A stretch of 64,000 bases of DNA. Origin: Lachnoclostridium sp. UBA5725 (lineage in GTDB: Bacteria > Bacillota > Clostridia > Lachnospirales > Lachnospiraceae). How positions within the stretch are numbered: position 1 is the first letter of the stretch; every line of letters starts with the position of its first letter. Positions 17,411-28,700 of this stretch are shown here, piece by piece. The stretch covers positions 8,092 through 72,091 of the forward strand of contig DIGJ01000020.1 in assembly GCA_002419585.1 (NCBI GenBank), written 5' to 3'. The translations under genes and the position numbers were made by a program. The notes beneath the pieces were generated by a model, which saw only the letters and a program-made list of their open reading frames with translations, had not been told where the DNA came from and made no database searches.

Positions 17411-18281
17411 GAAAAATGACGCGATATCTTTTAGAAGTAAACGAAATAAAAAATTAATACATACGACAAAAATAGCTTCTTTCTACCTGATTTTATTAAT
17501 TGTAATACTTATGATTGTTCTTCCATTTGCATGGATGTTAAGTACATCCTTTAAAGGTGTTGAGGCAATACGTACGATTCCAATTCGTTGGATCCCAGAG
17601 AATCCAACATTTGATAATTATAAAAAGATATTTAACATGTCTAGTTATAATTTTTGGAGAGCAGGATTTAATAGTTTTTATCTTGCCGTTACCTGTACGA
17701 TTGTTTCGGTTTTATCAGCTACGATGGCGGCATTTGTATTTTCAAAAATTGAATTTAGGGGTAGAGAAAAGTTGTTTATGGTTTATCTAGCTACGATGAT
17801 GATACCAACCACCGTAATCATGATACCCAACTATACGATTTTAAATCATTTACATTTGCTGGATACCTTTACTGGGCTGATTTTGATGTCATTAAATAAT
17901 ACATTTGGTGTATTTCTAATGCGACAGGCTATGATGGGGGTAAGTAATGCGTATCTAGAGGCGGCATTGATGGATGGTGCCACATTGCGGCAGATTTTCA
18001 TTAAAATAATGCTACCAATGACAAAACCTACACTATTCACACTGATTTTAATGAATTTTATGGGTTCATGGAACTCGTATTTACAACCATTGCTAGTGCT
18101 AAGCAGCAATGATAAACAAACCCTACAACTGGTTCTTGCTACGTTAAATGGACAGTTAAAAGGAAAGGAAAATATTACGATGGCGGGAGCTGTTATCTCA
18201 ATACTTCCAATCGTAGTTGTTTATGTAATCGTTCAAAAATATATTGATCAAGGTCTTGAGATTGGTGGCATCAAAGGGTAA
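17400..18281 (+). CDS. Sugar ABC transporter permease, MalG/LacG type
   Basis: 293 residues with six helices; the CUT1 partner of the preceding gene. The EAA loop is LEAALMDGATLRQIFIKIML, about residues 180-199. The start overlaps the end of the first permease, implying coupled translation. Confidence 0.9.
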   Translation: MMLKKNDAISFRSKRNKKLIHTTKIASFYLILLIVILMIVLPFAWMLSTSFKGVEAIRTIPIRWIPENPTFDNYKKIFNMSSYNFWRAGFNSFYLAVTCTIVSVLSATMAAFVFSKIEFRGREKLFMVYLATMMIPTTVIMIPNYTILNHLHLLDTFTGLILMSLNNTFGVFLMRQAMMGVSNAYLEAALMDGATLRQIFIKIMLPMTKPTLFTLILMNFMGSWNSYLQPLLVLSSNDKQTLQLVLATLNGQLKGKENITMAGAVISILPIVVVYVIVQKYIDQGLEIGGIKG

Positions 18282-18294
18282 CTTTATGTGATAC

Positions 18295-18332
18295 GTAAAC
18301 TTTGCGTTTGGTTTTCATCAAAGCAAAGTTAC
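18295..18332 (+). other. Hairpin between permease and binding-protein genes
   Basis: GTAAACTTTGC (18295-18305) pairs with GCAAAGTTAC (18323-18332), with one bulged base. There is no T tract. It lies just upstream of the binding-protein Shine-Dalgarno and may stabilise the downstream message. Confidence 0.45.
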
Positions 18333-18358
18333 AGTATAAAAAATTAAGGAGGGTTTTT

Positions 18359-19696
18359 ATGAGAAGGTTAATTAGTTACATGTTAGTAGCAATGATGACA
18401 GCAAGTATGCTGGTTGGATGCGGACAGTCGGACAAAAAGGATGATGTTACACAAACTGATGCCGTAGCACAGGATACGCAGGATGCACAGACGCAAGGAG
18501 ATACAAGTACGGAAAAAACAAAAATTGTATATCTTCAATTTTCGGCAGGTGAATCCAATGCAGAAACATTAAAAAATATGGTGGCAAAATTTGAAGAAGA
18601 CAATCCTGATATTGAAGTTGAAGTACAGTCATTAGGATACGAGGATTATTTTACTGCATTAGCAACAAAGATGGCCGGTAATTCTGCTCCGGATTGTTTT
18701 GAATTAAATATGGAGAACTTCTTAACTTATGCAATCCGGGATTCGATTGAACCGCTTGACACTTATTTTGTTTCAACGGGATCATCTACAGATGCATACA
18801 GCGAAGGACCGTTAAATGCTGCAACCTATAATGGTAAGCTGTATGCAATTCCACAAAGTTTTTCTACAGTTGTATTAATCTACAATAAAAATCTTTTTGA
18901 CAAGGCAGGAGTTAGTTATCCAACATCCGACTGGACATGGAAAGACGAACAGGCAGCAGCAGAAAAAATCCGTGCACTTGGCGATGATATCTGGGGAACT
19001 TATCAGCCGGTTACTTACAATGAATTATATAAATCAGTTAAGACAAATGGTGGTTCTTTAGTGAGTGAAGATGGTAAAACATTTACGATGAATTCTGCAG
19101 AAAATGTTGAGACGCTTCAAATGATGTTAGACCGCGTATGCGGAGATAATCGAGTAATGCCAAACACGGAAGATATGGCAGGACGTGGTGACTGGGATAT
19201 GTTTAAATCAGGAAATCTTGGTATGATTCATACAGGAATTTGGGCGTTTAGTGATTATGCTCAAAACATTACGGATTTTGACTGGGATATTGCAGTAGAA
19301 ACTGGAAACAAAACGCATGCAGCACATTTCTTTGCAAATGTAGCTTGCGTCAATAAAGAGAGCAAAAATAAGGAAGCAGCGTTCAAATTTATCAATTTCA
19401 TGGCTTCCAATAAAGATGTGGTTAAGATGCGATTGGATGCACAGTGGGAATTACCAACGGTATCCGATCAAGACTTAATGGCTCAGTATCTGGAACAAAC
19501 ACCACCGGAAAGCAGAGAAGCAGTTATGGAATCTCTTAATTATGCAGCTGCACCTCCTGCACTTTTAAAATATAGTGAGGTTGTTGACGTCATGACACCA
19601 ATCCTTGAAGATGCTGTAATAAATAATATACCGGCTAAAGATGTATTAAATCAAATCCAAGAAGAAGTGGTAGCCAAAAAATTAATGAATGAATAA
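18359..19696 (+). CDS. Oligosaccharide-binding lipoprotein of the ABC importer
   Basis: 445 residues, extracellular solute-binding protein family 1. Lipobox LVGC gives a lipidated Cys21, followed by a flexible Asp/Thr/Gln-rich linker to about residue 45. The maltose-binding-protein pattern is visible (KTNGGSLVSEDGKTFTMNS; GDWDMFKSGNLGMIHTG). ATG 18359 follows AAGGAGGG; the frame also opens at TTG 18302, inside the hairpin. It likely delivers a cyclic or linear alpha-gluco-oligosaccharide to the two permeases. Confidence 0.9.
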   Translation: MRRLISYMLVAMMTASMLVGCGQSDKKDDVTQTDAVAQDTQDAQTQGDTSTEKTKIVYLQFSAGESNAETLKNMVAKFEEDNPDIEVEVQSLGYEDYFTALATKMAGNSAPDCFELNMENFLTYAIRDSIEPLDTYFVSTGSSTDAYSEGPLNAATYNGKLYAIPQSFSTVVLIYNKNLFDKAGVSYPTSDWTWKDEQAAAEKIRALGDDIWGTYQPVTYNELYKSVKTNGGSLVSEDGKTFTMNSAENVETLQMMLDRVCGDNRVMPNTEDMAGRGDWDMFKSGNLGMIHTGIWAFSDYAQNITDFDWDIAVETGNKTHAAHFFANVACVNKESKNKEAAFKFINFMASNKDVVKMRLDAQWELPTVSDQDLMAQYLEQTPPESREAVMESLNYAAAPPALLKYSEVVDVMTPILEDAVINNIPAKDVLNQIQEEVVAKKLMNE

Positions 19697-19818
19697 ATGA
19701 ATAAAGAAACCCTAAGACGATCGTCGATGGAGGGAACATGAAAAGTAGTATAGACTCAAAGGTTGTCAGAATGAGAATATTCTACTTTTCGTGTTTATAC
19801 ACAATAATGGAGGCTTAT

Positions 19819-22464
19819 ATGGAAATAAAACACATTCCCAATCGAATCAATCCGTATGAATGTAATGATTACGGGAGAGAACCTGAATTTGTAACGGCAT
19901 GCGATGACATAATCGTGAATTGCTATGTATCTGGAGATGATAATCGAGCAAATCCTCCTAAACTAACATTTATAGTAAATGGAGCAGATGAGAAAACAAC
20001 GGAAGGCGTTTTCAGATTTAGTAAGGAACAAAGAGACTATTATACCTTTCATCTTGGATCATTTTCCACGGGATCAAAGATTCAATACTCGATACAAATG
20101 CTTAGCGATGATTGTGTCATTAAAACAAAATGGTATGCGTTTGATGTCCTGGCAAGCTACGAGTTTAGTGCACCCACGGAAGTATTTGTTGACAAAGGAA
20201 TTGATAGTGAAAGTTTGTGCTTGTATTACAGCATTCATGAGAATAAAAGAATGCAGCTTAAAATCTTGTTAAATACGGATTATATTTCGGTTCAAATGAA
20301 TATGACCAACAAACGAAACGATATGCACAATCTCGTTAAAGATAGCTATCAATATAACGGATGTGAATATTGGTTAACAATGGATGCAGATGCTAATTCG
20401 ATCAAATTAGGGGGAAAAAAGAAGGAAATCTTAGGAGTGTTTAAAAAGGGAATACATGCAATAAAAATACTACTAGATGAAAAGGATACCATACAACATA
20501 TTATATTTTCTATGGATTTATCAGGACGTGCATTTTATGGGTTTGGCGAGAAGTTTGACAAAGTGAATCAGAGGGGACTTCACCCTAAGAACTGTGTCGT
20601 TGAACAATTTACGCACCAAATGGATAAAACCTATCTTCCAGTACCGTTTTTTATGACAGAAAAAGGATACGGCGTGTATTATGATACCAATCATATCGTT
20701 GACTTCGATATAAAAGAGACGATTGAGGATCATAATACGGTAACCGTAAGTACCACAATTGGGACGGCACCATCAAAGGATTCTTTTCTATTCTTTTTTG
20801 GCACAATAAAAGAGCAGTTGCAACAATACATAACACGAACGGGTGAACTTATGCTTCCTCCAAGTTGGACATTTGGTCCATGGATGTCAGCAAATGGATG
20901 GGATACTCAAAAAGAAACATTGGAACAAATTGAAAATATGAAAAAATACAAAATTCCAGCAACGGTAATCGTTTTGGAAGCTTGGAGTGATGAAGCGACC
21001 TTTTATTTGTTTCATGGTGCAAAGTATGAGGAAAAGGATGGAGGTGAAACGTTTTCATATAAGGATTTTAGGTTTGAAGTAGATGGAAAATGGACAAATC
21101 CAAAGGAGATGTCTAAGATAATCCATGATAATGACATGAAGCTCATATTATGGCAGATTCCAGTGATAAAACAGGTAGAAGACAAAATAGTCAAACAGCA
21201 TGAAAATGACGAAAGAACTGCCATTGAAAAAGGATATTGTGTATTGCAGGCAGATGGTTCACCTTACCGAATCACGGATAACTGGTTTGCAAATTCACTC
21301 CTGATTGATTTTACAAATCCAGAAGCCGCAGACTGGTGGTTTTCGAAAAGAGAATATCTGGTAAATGAACTTCATGTAGATGGATTTAAGACCGATGGTG
21401 GTGAGTTTGTCTATGACTATGAATCTTTATTTTATAATGGTATGACAGGATATGAGATGAAAAATAGATATCCAAACGCCTATGTTGGAGGCTATTACAA
21501 GTTTTTAGAAAAAATGCTTGGTAAAGGAGAGGGTATTACCTTTTCAAGAGCTGGATACAAGGGGGCGGGAAGCTTTCCGACTCATTGGGCAGGAGATCAG
21601 GTATCTGAATTTAGCGAATTACGTGCACAGATTCGAGCAGGACTATCAGTGGGTCTATCTGGAGTATTTTTCTGGGGATTCGATATTGCAGGTTTTGCAG
21701 GAGACCTTCCAACCACTGAATTATACTTACGTGCAACTGCAGTAGCAGCATTTTGTCCAATTATGCAATTCCATGCAGAACCTAGAACCGGTCAGTTCGG
21801 AGATATGAATCGCAGAAGCTGGAACAATGATAGAAGTCCATGGAACATTGCAAAAGTGAATGATGATGCAACCGTTATGGATATATACCGATATTATGCA
21901 AACTTGAGAATGAATCTGCTTCCTTATATTTGCAATGAGGCAAAACATGCAATTAAAGAATGCCGTCCGCTATTTGCTCATCTGATCTATGATTATGAGG
22001 AGGATGAGAAGGTATACGAAATAGAAGATGAATATATGTTTGGAAGAGGTATATTGGTGGCACCAATTCTTTATGAAGGGCAGGAGGAGCGAAGCGTATA
22101 TTTACCAACAGGGATATGGTATGACTTTTTCACCAATCAGCCTTATACCGGTGGGAAAGAATATGTGTTGCCTTGTGAACTTGGTGAAATTTTAATCTTT
22201 ATAAAGGAAGGTAGTATTCTTCCGATGAATCTTTCTGAAACATTAGAGCTTGGAAGTTATGTGGGGAATAACTCTAAGAGTTATGCAAATCTATGTTTTA
22301 TTGTCTATGGAGAACAAGGGGAATGTAGTTACGAGGATGAAACAGGGAATCATTTGTTGGTTCAATATTCAAATCAAGAGGGAAAGGTAGACGAAGAAGG
22401 GAGGGAAAATAATACAAAAATAGTGTCGTCTGTGAATTTGAAACACACGTATGATAGTAACTAA
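19819..22464 (+). CDS. Cytoplasmic GH31 alpha-glucosidase/cycloalternan-degrading-type enzyme
   Basis: 881 residues without signal peptide. The GH31 barrel is intact: the nucleophile is Asp526 in DGFKTDGGE, and the predicted acid/base is Asp593 in HWAGDQ. The KTDGGE form is the one shared with CtsY-like and isomaltosyl-acting GH31 proteins, and this gene is clearly a paralogue of the next one. It probably opens or cuts the imported oligosaccharide inside the cell. Two starts have good ribosome sites: ATG 19738 (GGAGGGAAC) and ATG 19819 (GGAGG, 5 bp). The latter is preferred because the first 27 residues look extraneous. Confidence 0.85.
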   Translation: MEIKHIPNRINPYECNDYGREPEFVTACDDIIVNCYVSGDDNRANPPKLTFIVNGADEKTTEGVFRFSKEQRDYYTFHLGSFSTGSKIQYSIQMLSDDCVIKTKWYAFDVLASYEFSAPTEVFVDKGIDSESLCLYYSIHENKRMQLKILLNTDYISVQMNMTNKRNDMHNLVKDSYQYNGCEYWLTMDADANSIKLGGKKKEILGVFKKGIHAIKILLDEKDTIQHIIFSMDLSGRAFYGFGEKFDKVNQRGLHPKNCVVEQFTHQMDKTYLPVPFFMTEKGYGVYYDTNHIVDFDIKETIEDHNTVTVSTTIGTAPSKDSFLFFFGTIKEQLQQYITRTGELMLPPSWTFGPWMSANGWDTQKETLEQIENMKKYKIPATVIVLEAWSDEATFYLFHGAKYEEKDGGETFSYKDFRFEVDGKWTNPKEMSKIIHDNDMKLILWQIPVIKQVEDKIVKQHENDERTAIEKGYCVLQADGSPYRITDNWFANSLLIDFTNPEAADWWFSKREYLVNELHVDGFKTDGGEFVYDYESLFYNGMTGYEMKNRYPNAYVGGYYKFLEKMLGKGEGITFSRAGYKGAGSFPTHWAGDQVSEFSELRAQIRAGLSVGLSGVFFWGFDIAGFAGDLPTTELYLRATAVAAFCPIMQFHAEPRTGQFGDMNRRSWNNDRSPWNIAKVNDDATVMDIYRYYANLRMNLLPYICNEAKHAIKECRPLFAHLIYDYEEDEKVYEIEDEYMFGRGILVAPILYEGQEERSVYLPTGIWYDFFTNQPYTGGKEYVLPCELGEILIFIKEGSILPMNLSETLELGSYVGNNSKSYANLCFIVYGEQGECSYEDETGNHLLVQYSNQEGKVDEEGRENNTKIVSSVNLKHTYDSN

Positions 22465-22490
22465 GAATGCAGCAAGCAAAGGAGGCTTGT

Positions 22491-25400
22491 ATGATAAGAA
22501 AAATTGGGAGTATAGTGATTGCAATGGTATTATGTGTGCTGTTTATTTCGGAACCTGTATATGCAATAGGAGGTGTCTGGCATTCGCCGTATGGAATCGA
22601 TGATCTTTACGACAGTGAGCCGACGGAACGAACCCCTAGAGATCCGGTTGCTGGAGAGAATGTTTTGATTAACTGTACAACATGGCCTATTGAATCAGGT
22701 CAAAGTGTTTGGGTTGCATATACAAAAAACGGTGTTTGGCAGCAAGATGTGGGAGCTTCTTGGAAATATAACAGTGGAAATAATTCGTATTGGCAGGCGA
22801 ATATCGGAAGCTTTGCAAAGGGAGATGAAGTTGCTTATACCGTATACGCCAATAAAGATGGAAGCGATCTAAAGCAAATTGGTTCATTCTCCTTTAAGGT
22901 AACCGGATGGGAATATGTAAATAGTGCACAGTTAAATACGTCTGATAATGGATGTGTTGTATTTAACGCAACTGCAAACACGGGTAATTTTTCACCAAAA
23001 TTTGCAGTAAGTTTTCCAACCGATGATACCTTCCGCATGCAGTTGTCACCAACTGGAAGTTACAATTTTGACAGTGGATTAAGTAATTATACGGTAAATG
23101 AAACTACCAGTACGGTTACCATGCAAACAAGTAAGATTAAAGTTGTGGTTACTAAAAATCCGTATAAGTTACAGGTATATGATTTAGATACCAATGTATT
23201 GCTTTCAGAAAGCGGCAGTCAGCAAAACCGATTAACCTGGCTTACGGATGGAAGTAGCATCATAAAAGGAGTGAAAGATGCATATTCTTCTCCTACTGAT
23301 GAAAAATTTTATGGATTTGGTGAGCGATATTCTAATTTTCAAAAAAGAGGTAAAATTGTAGAAACCTATGTTTATAATCAATACCAAAACCAGGGAGAAA
23401 AAACGTATCTTGCCGTTCCATTCTTCTATTCGAATAAAGGGTATGGTTTATACTTAAATTCAACATATTATTCCAAATTTGATATGGCATCTACTGATAA
23501 TTCACAGTATAGCTTTGCGTCGAATACGGATGGTAGTTTGAGCTCCATTCTGGATTATTATTTTATCGCTGGAGATAGACCAGATGATATCATATCACAG
23601 TATTCAAATCTCACCAGCTTACCACAAGATATGCCAAAATGGGCATTTGGTTTATGGATGTCTGCAAATGAATGGGATAATCAAACGGAAGTAGAAGGTG
23701 CAATAGGAAATTCGATTACCAATGATATTCCTGCAACCGTTGTTGTATTAGAACAATGGAGTGATGAGAATACCTTCTATATTTGGAATGATGCGACCTA
23801 TACTCCAGTATCCGGAGAATCGGCATTAGCAAATAATGATTTTACCTATGGTACCAAATGGCCGAATCCAAAGAATATGGTGGACTACATTCATAATAAC
23901 GATATGAAAGTGTTATTGTGGCAGGTACCTGTACAAAAATATACGGCCTATAATTATCAGCAAAAAGATAATGACGAATCCTATATGATACAGCAAGGGT
24001 ATGCGGTAGGTGATGGTACTGGCGCACAATACCGGATTCCAGCGTCTGGGTGGTTTGGGAATAGTCTTCTTTTGGATTTTACCAATCAGGCAGCGGTTAA
24101 TTGGTGGATGTCAAAACGGGCATATCTTTTTGATGACATTGGAATTGATGGATTTAAAACGGACGGAGGCGAAATGGTTTGGGGACGAAACACGAGTTTC
24201 GCAAATGGAAAAACCGGAAGCCAGATGAGAAATCTTTATCCAAATCTTTATATCAATGCATATAATAATTATGCTAAATCAAAGAAAGGTTCAGATGGAA
24301 TAACATTTAGCCGCTCTGGAACCGCTGGAGCACAGCAAAGTGGTGCATATTGGGCGGGAGATCAGTCATCTACATTTTCTGCATACAAAGATGCCCTGCG
24401 TGCTGGACTTAGTGCAGGAATTTCTGGTGTACCTTTCTGGGGTTGGGATTTAGCTGGTTTTACCGGTGATTTTCCAAATGCAGAGCTATACAAACGTAGT
24501 ACACAGATGGCAGCATTTGCGCCAATTATGCAGTTCCATTCTGAAAAATCAAATCCTAGTCCGAGTGAGGAACGTTCTCCTTGGAATGTGCAAAGCAGGA
24601 CAGGGGATAATACCGTAGTTTCTACATTCCGTAAATACACAAATACACGTATGAATTTACTTCCTTACATCTACAGTGAATCACAAAAAGCAGCAGCAGA
24701 AGGTACACCGATGATGAGAGCAATGCTGCTTGATTATCCAGAGGATGAAACTACATATTCATTAGAAGAAGAGTATATGTTTGGGCATAGTCTATTAGTG
24801 GCGCCAATCCTGAATGAAGGACAAACATTGAAAGATGTTTATCTTCCAGAAGGAGACTGGATTGATTTTTATCATAATGCCATGACAGCTGGCGGACAAA
24901 CAAAATCCTATTATGCGGATGTGAATTCGATTCCGGTATATGTTAAGAATGGAAGTATTTTGCCAATGAATCTGAACGCAGATTATGAAATTGGCGGATC
25001 AATCGGTAACGATGTAGATGCTTACAATCATCTTACATTCCGAGTTTATCCAATGGGAAATTCCACTTATACATTAACGAACAATGATAAATCAACTATG
25101 ACAGTAACTGCAGTGGAAGATTTTTCATCGGAACAAGTGACGGTGACGGTGCCAGCGGCTTCAATTCCAGTGACCACGCAAATATTTGCTACGGAACCTA
25201 CCGGTATCTTGGTAAATGGTTCTGCTATAACAAAGTATACGGATAAAGCTACCTTTGTGAATGCTTCGACGGGGTATTATTATAGTAAAGCTGAGAAATT
25301 GGCTTATGTAAAAGTACCAGCAGGAACATCCGCAAAAACGATGGTAGTAAATGGAGTAAGCAAAGCTCCATATGAAGCAGAGCATGCAAGTTTAACTGAG

Positions 25401-25739
25401 GTTTCTACAAATACGAATCATAATAATTACTATGGCGATGGATTTGTGGATGGATTTTCAGGTCAAGGGGATGCGGTTACGTTTGATATCAATGTACCGG
25501 CAGCAGGCACTTATTCCGTTGCGGTACGTTATTGTGCTGGAACAGAAACAGCAAAAAGAACGCTCATACTGAATAATAGCACAAATCTAAGTATTACATT
25601 ACCAAAGACTTCCAACTGGGATACATGGGGATCCTATATTGCAAATGTTACGTTAAGCAAAGGGAAAAATACGATTAAAATAGCGTATAATTCGGGAGAT
25701 TATGCGGGTATTAATCTGGATTGCATCTTCTTAAAGTAA
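22491..25739 (+). CDS. ctsY: Secreted GH31 3-alpha-isomaltosyltransferase-like enzyme (CtsY type)
   Basis: 1082 residues with a Sec signal peptide (basic MIRK, hydrophobic core, cleavage after VYA near residue 26). An N-terminal sandwich precedes the GH31 barrel with nucleophile Asp558 in DGFKTDGGE and acid/base Asp624 in YWAGDQ. A C-terminal CBM35 begins near residue 961 (YEAEHASL). As I recall, CtsY of Bacillus globisporus is 1093 residues with the same architecture and moves isomaltosyl units to 3-OH positions, closing the cyclic tetrasaccharide. The symbol is by analogy. ATG 22491 has AAGGAGG 5 bp upstream. No anchor motif, so it is probably released. The cytoplasmic GH31 lies immediately upstream. 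Confidence 0.8.
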   Translation: MIRKIGSIVIAMVLCVLFISEPVYAIGGVWHSPYGIDDLYDSEPTERTPRDPVAGENVLINCTTWPIESGQSVWVAYTKNGVWQQDVGASWKYNSGNNSYWQANIGSFAKGDEVAYTVYANKDGSDLKQIGSFSFKVTGWEYVNSAQLNTSDNGCVVFNATANTGNFSPKFAVSFPTDDTFRMQLSPTGSYNFDSGLSNYTVNETTSTVTMQTSKIKVVVTKNPYKLQVYDLDTNVLLSESGSQQNRLTWLTDGSSIIKGVKDAYSSPTDEKFYGFGERYSNFQKRGKIVETYVYNQYQNQGEKTYLAVPFFYSNKGYGLYLNSTYYSKFDMASTDNSQYSFASNTDGSLSSILDYYFIAGDRPDDIISQYSNLTSLPQDMPKWAFGLWMSANEWDNQTEVEGAIGNSITNDIPATVVVLEQWSDENTFYIWNDATYTPVSGESALANNDFTYGTKWPNPKNMVDYIHNNDMKVLLWQVPVQKYTAYNYQQKDNDESYMIQQGYAVGDGTGAQYRIPASGWFGNSLLLDFTNQAAVNWWMSKRAYLFDDIGIDGFKTDGGEMVWGRNTSFANGKTGSQMRNLYPNLYINAYNNYAKSKKGSDGITFSRSGTAGAQQSGAYWAGDQSSTFSAYKDALRAGLSAGISGVPFWGWDLAGFTGDFPNAELYKRSTQMAAFAPIMQFHSEKSNPSPSEERSPWNVQSRTGDNTVVSTFRKYTNTRMNLLPYIYSESQKAAAEGTPMMRAMLLDYPEDETTYSLEEEYMFGHSLLVAPILNEGQTLKDVYLPEGDWIDFYHNAMTAGGQTKSYYADVNSIPVYVKNGSILPMNLNADYEIGGSIGNDVDAYNHLTFRVYPMGNSTYTLTNNDKSTMTVTAVEDFSSEQVTVTVPAASIPVTTQIFATEPTGILVNGSAITKYTDKATFVNASTGYYYSKAEKLAYVKVPAGTSAKTMVVNGVSKAPYEAEHASLTEVSTNTNHNNYYGDGFVDGFSGQGDAVTFDINVPAAGTYSVAVRYCAGTETAKRTLILNNSTNLSITLPKTSNWDTWGSYIANVTLSKGKNTIKIAYNSGDYAGINLDCIFLK

Positions 25740-25755
25740 GGGAGGCGAAAGTGTT

Positions 25756-28700
25756 ATGCGACAGCAAAATAGTAGAAAGTTAAGTTGGATTACCAAGTTT
25801 ATAGGTATTTTTGGTGTATCGTGTATACTGATTGGCAGCTTTTATACAACATCGATTGACGCCTATACATCGGCGTTAGGAAATGTAGTAGGGACCCAAG
25901 TGGATGGAAACTCATTAACCGTAACGGTAGATAATGGAACTGAGGCAAATGATGATCTTCTTGTACTTGATGTATGTGATGAGGGAGTAATTAAAGTGGA
26001 TTATCGTCCAAATTCCATTGCACCCAGCAGTGATACCCCTATGATTGATCCGAATTTGTCATGGGATAGTGTAGACTGTACCATTAATACAAATGCAGAT
26101 CCAATTACATTAGAGACCACGGATATGCGAGTTGAGATTTCGAAGACACCTTGTCGTATGACGGTGAAAAAGGCTGATGGTACCACACTATTCTATGAGC
26201 CTGGTTCAGGTGGAGTCTATTATGATGGGGTACGATTTGTTCGAGAGGATTCTACCAACCTGTATGGAATTCATTCTTACGATTGCTTTTCGAATAATGG
26301 AGAATTGCTTCGAAATAATAATACGAGTGCTGCAACGGCTGGGCAGCAGGGAAATTCAGGCGGGCCTTTTATGTGGTCAACGGCTGGATATGGTCTTTTG
26401 GTAGATTCGGATGGTGGTTATCCCTATACGAATTCTACGGATAAAAAGATGGAATTTTACTATGGGGGTACACCACAAGAGGGCAGAAGATATGTAAAAT
26501 CAGACGTGGAATACTATATAATGCTCGGTGAACCGAAAGAAATCATGAAAAGCTATGCTAAGATTACAGGAACTTCTCCAATGATGCCAAAGTGGTCACT
26601 CGGTTTTTCTAATTTTGAATGGAATATTAATGAAGCCGAGTTAACGAGTATGGTAGATACTTATCGTGCAAAGAATATACCAATTGATAGTTATGCTCTT
26701 GACTACGACTGGAAACAGTATGGGGAAAATAATTATGGAGAATTTGCATGGAATACGTCGAAATTTCCATCCTCTGCAAGTACCGACTTAAAGACCACAA
26801 TGCAAAACAAAGGAATTAAATTAATTGGTATAACGAAGCCTCGCATTGTCACAAAACTATCGAATGGGACAACTACCGTTCAAGGGAGCGATGCGGCATC
26901 AGGCAATTATTTCTATCCAGGTCACAATGAATATACGGATTACTTTTTACCAGTAACGGTTCGAAGTATTGATCCTTATAGCGAAAGTGAGAGGACGTGG
27001 TGGTGGAACCATTCCATCGATTCGTTTAACAAAGGAATTGTGGGCTGGTGGAACGATGAAACCGATAAAGTATCTTCTGGTGGTGCAGAATACTGGTTTG
27101 GAAACTTTACGACGCTTCATCTGTCACAAGCTTTGTATGAGGGGCAAAGAAATTATACATCAGGTCAAACAAGAGTATGGCAGACTGCAAGAAATTATTA
27201 TCCTGGTACACAACGATATGCTACTAGCATTTGGTCAGGAGATGTAGGTGCACAGTTTTACAAGGGTGAGAAAATCAGCTGGGCAGCAGGATTAAATGAG
27301 CAAAAAGCAGTTTTATTATCAACGATAAATAATGGTCAGCCTAAGTGGGGAATGGATGGCGGTGGTTTTAACCAAAATTCAGGTACCATACAAAACCCAA
27401 GCCCAGAGTTGTATACCAGATGGCTCCAGTTTGGAGCATTTACTCCAGTATTTCGTGTTCATGGTAATAATTATCAGCAAAGGCAGCCTTGGTACTTTGG
27501 AAGCTCTGCAGAAGAAGCAACCAAGTCCGTCATACAGCTTCGATATTCACTCATCCCATATATGTACTCCTATGAGAGAAGTGCATATGATACTGGATTA
27601 GGTCTGATACGACCATTGGTATTCGAGTATCCATCGGATTCGAACGTAGCGAATGATACGGATGCATGGATGTTTGGAGATTGGCTCCTGACGGCACCAG
27701 TTACACAAAAAGGACAGTCTTGTAAATGGATCTACCTTCCACAAGGAGAGTGGATAGATTACAACAGAGGTCGCGTATATACTGGCGGTACAACGATACC
27801 ATATTCACTGAATGCAAAAGATTGGAGTGATATCCCATTATTTATTAAAAAAGGTGCAATCATACCAAGGCAAAAAGTGGATGATTATGTTGGCGAAAGC
27901 ACTGTTGATGAAATAATGGTTGATATTTTTCCGGATTCTAGCACGACCAGCTTTGACTACTACGATGATAATGGATCAACTTATGACTATGAATCCAATC
28001 AGTATTTGAAACAGACAATTCAAGCGATTTTGGCGAATGATACTGTCAATGTTACGGTTGGCCCAAAAGAAGGAATTTACGAGAATGGAGTTGAATATTA
28101 TTACCTTCTCGTACACAACAAAGCAGGCACTGCTGTAAACATGAATGGTTCATCATTAACGCAGTATTCAGAGTATTCAAACTTAGAGCAGGCACAAGGA
28201 AGCGGTTTTTCGATTGGAAAAGATGTCTATGGTGATGTAACCTATATTAAAATACCAGCTGCAAGTACAACATCGATTCAGTTGTCAGTGACGGGTAATG
28301 CAACGGTTTCATCAAGCACGCAAAAGTATGAGGCAGAGCAATCATCTTTATCGGGTGCTACACTAAGCACACAGGCGGGCATCAACACAAACCATACGGG
28401 GTATTCTGGACTTGGATTTGTAGATGGATTTCATAATGATAAGGCAGCTATGACATATTATGCTAAAGTTGCGAATGCTGGAAATTATAAGGTTGTATTG
28501 CGATATGCCAACGGAGGAAGTGCTGCGAAGAGCATGAGCGTTTATGTAAATGGAAATTATGAAGCACAAGTGAATTTTGATGTAACATCTGACTGGAATA
28601 CCTGGGGCAATGTGACACAAGTATTACCACTAGCTGCCGGCAATAATAGTATAAAAATTCAATATGATACGGCAGCAGGGGATAGCGGTAATATCAATAT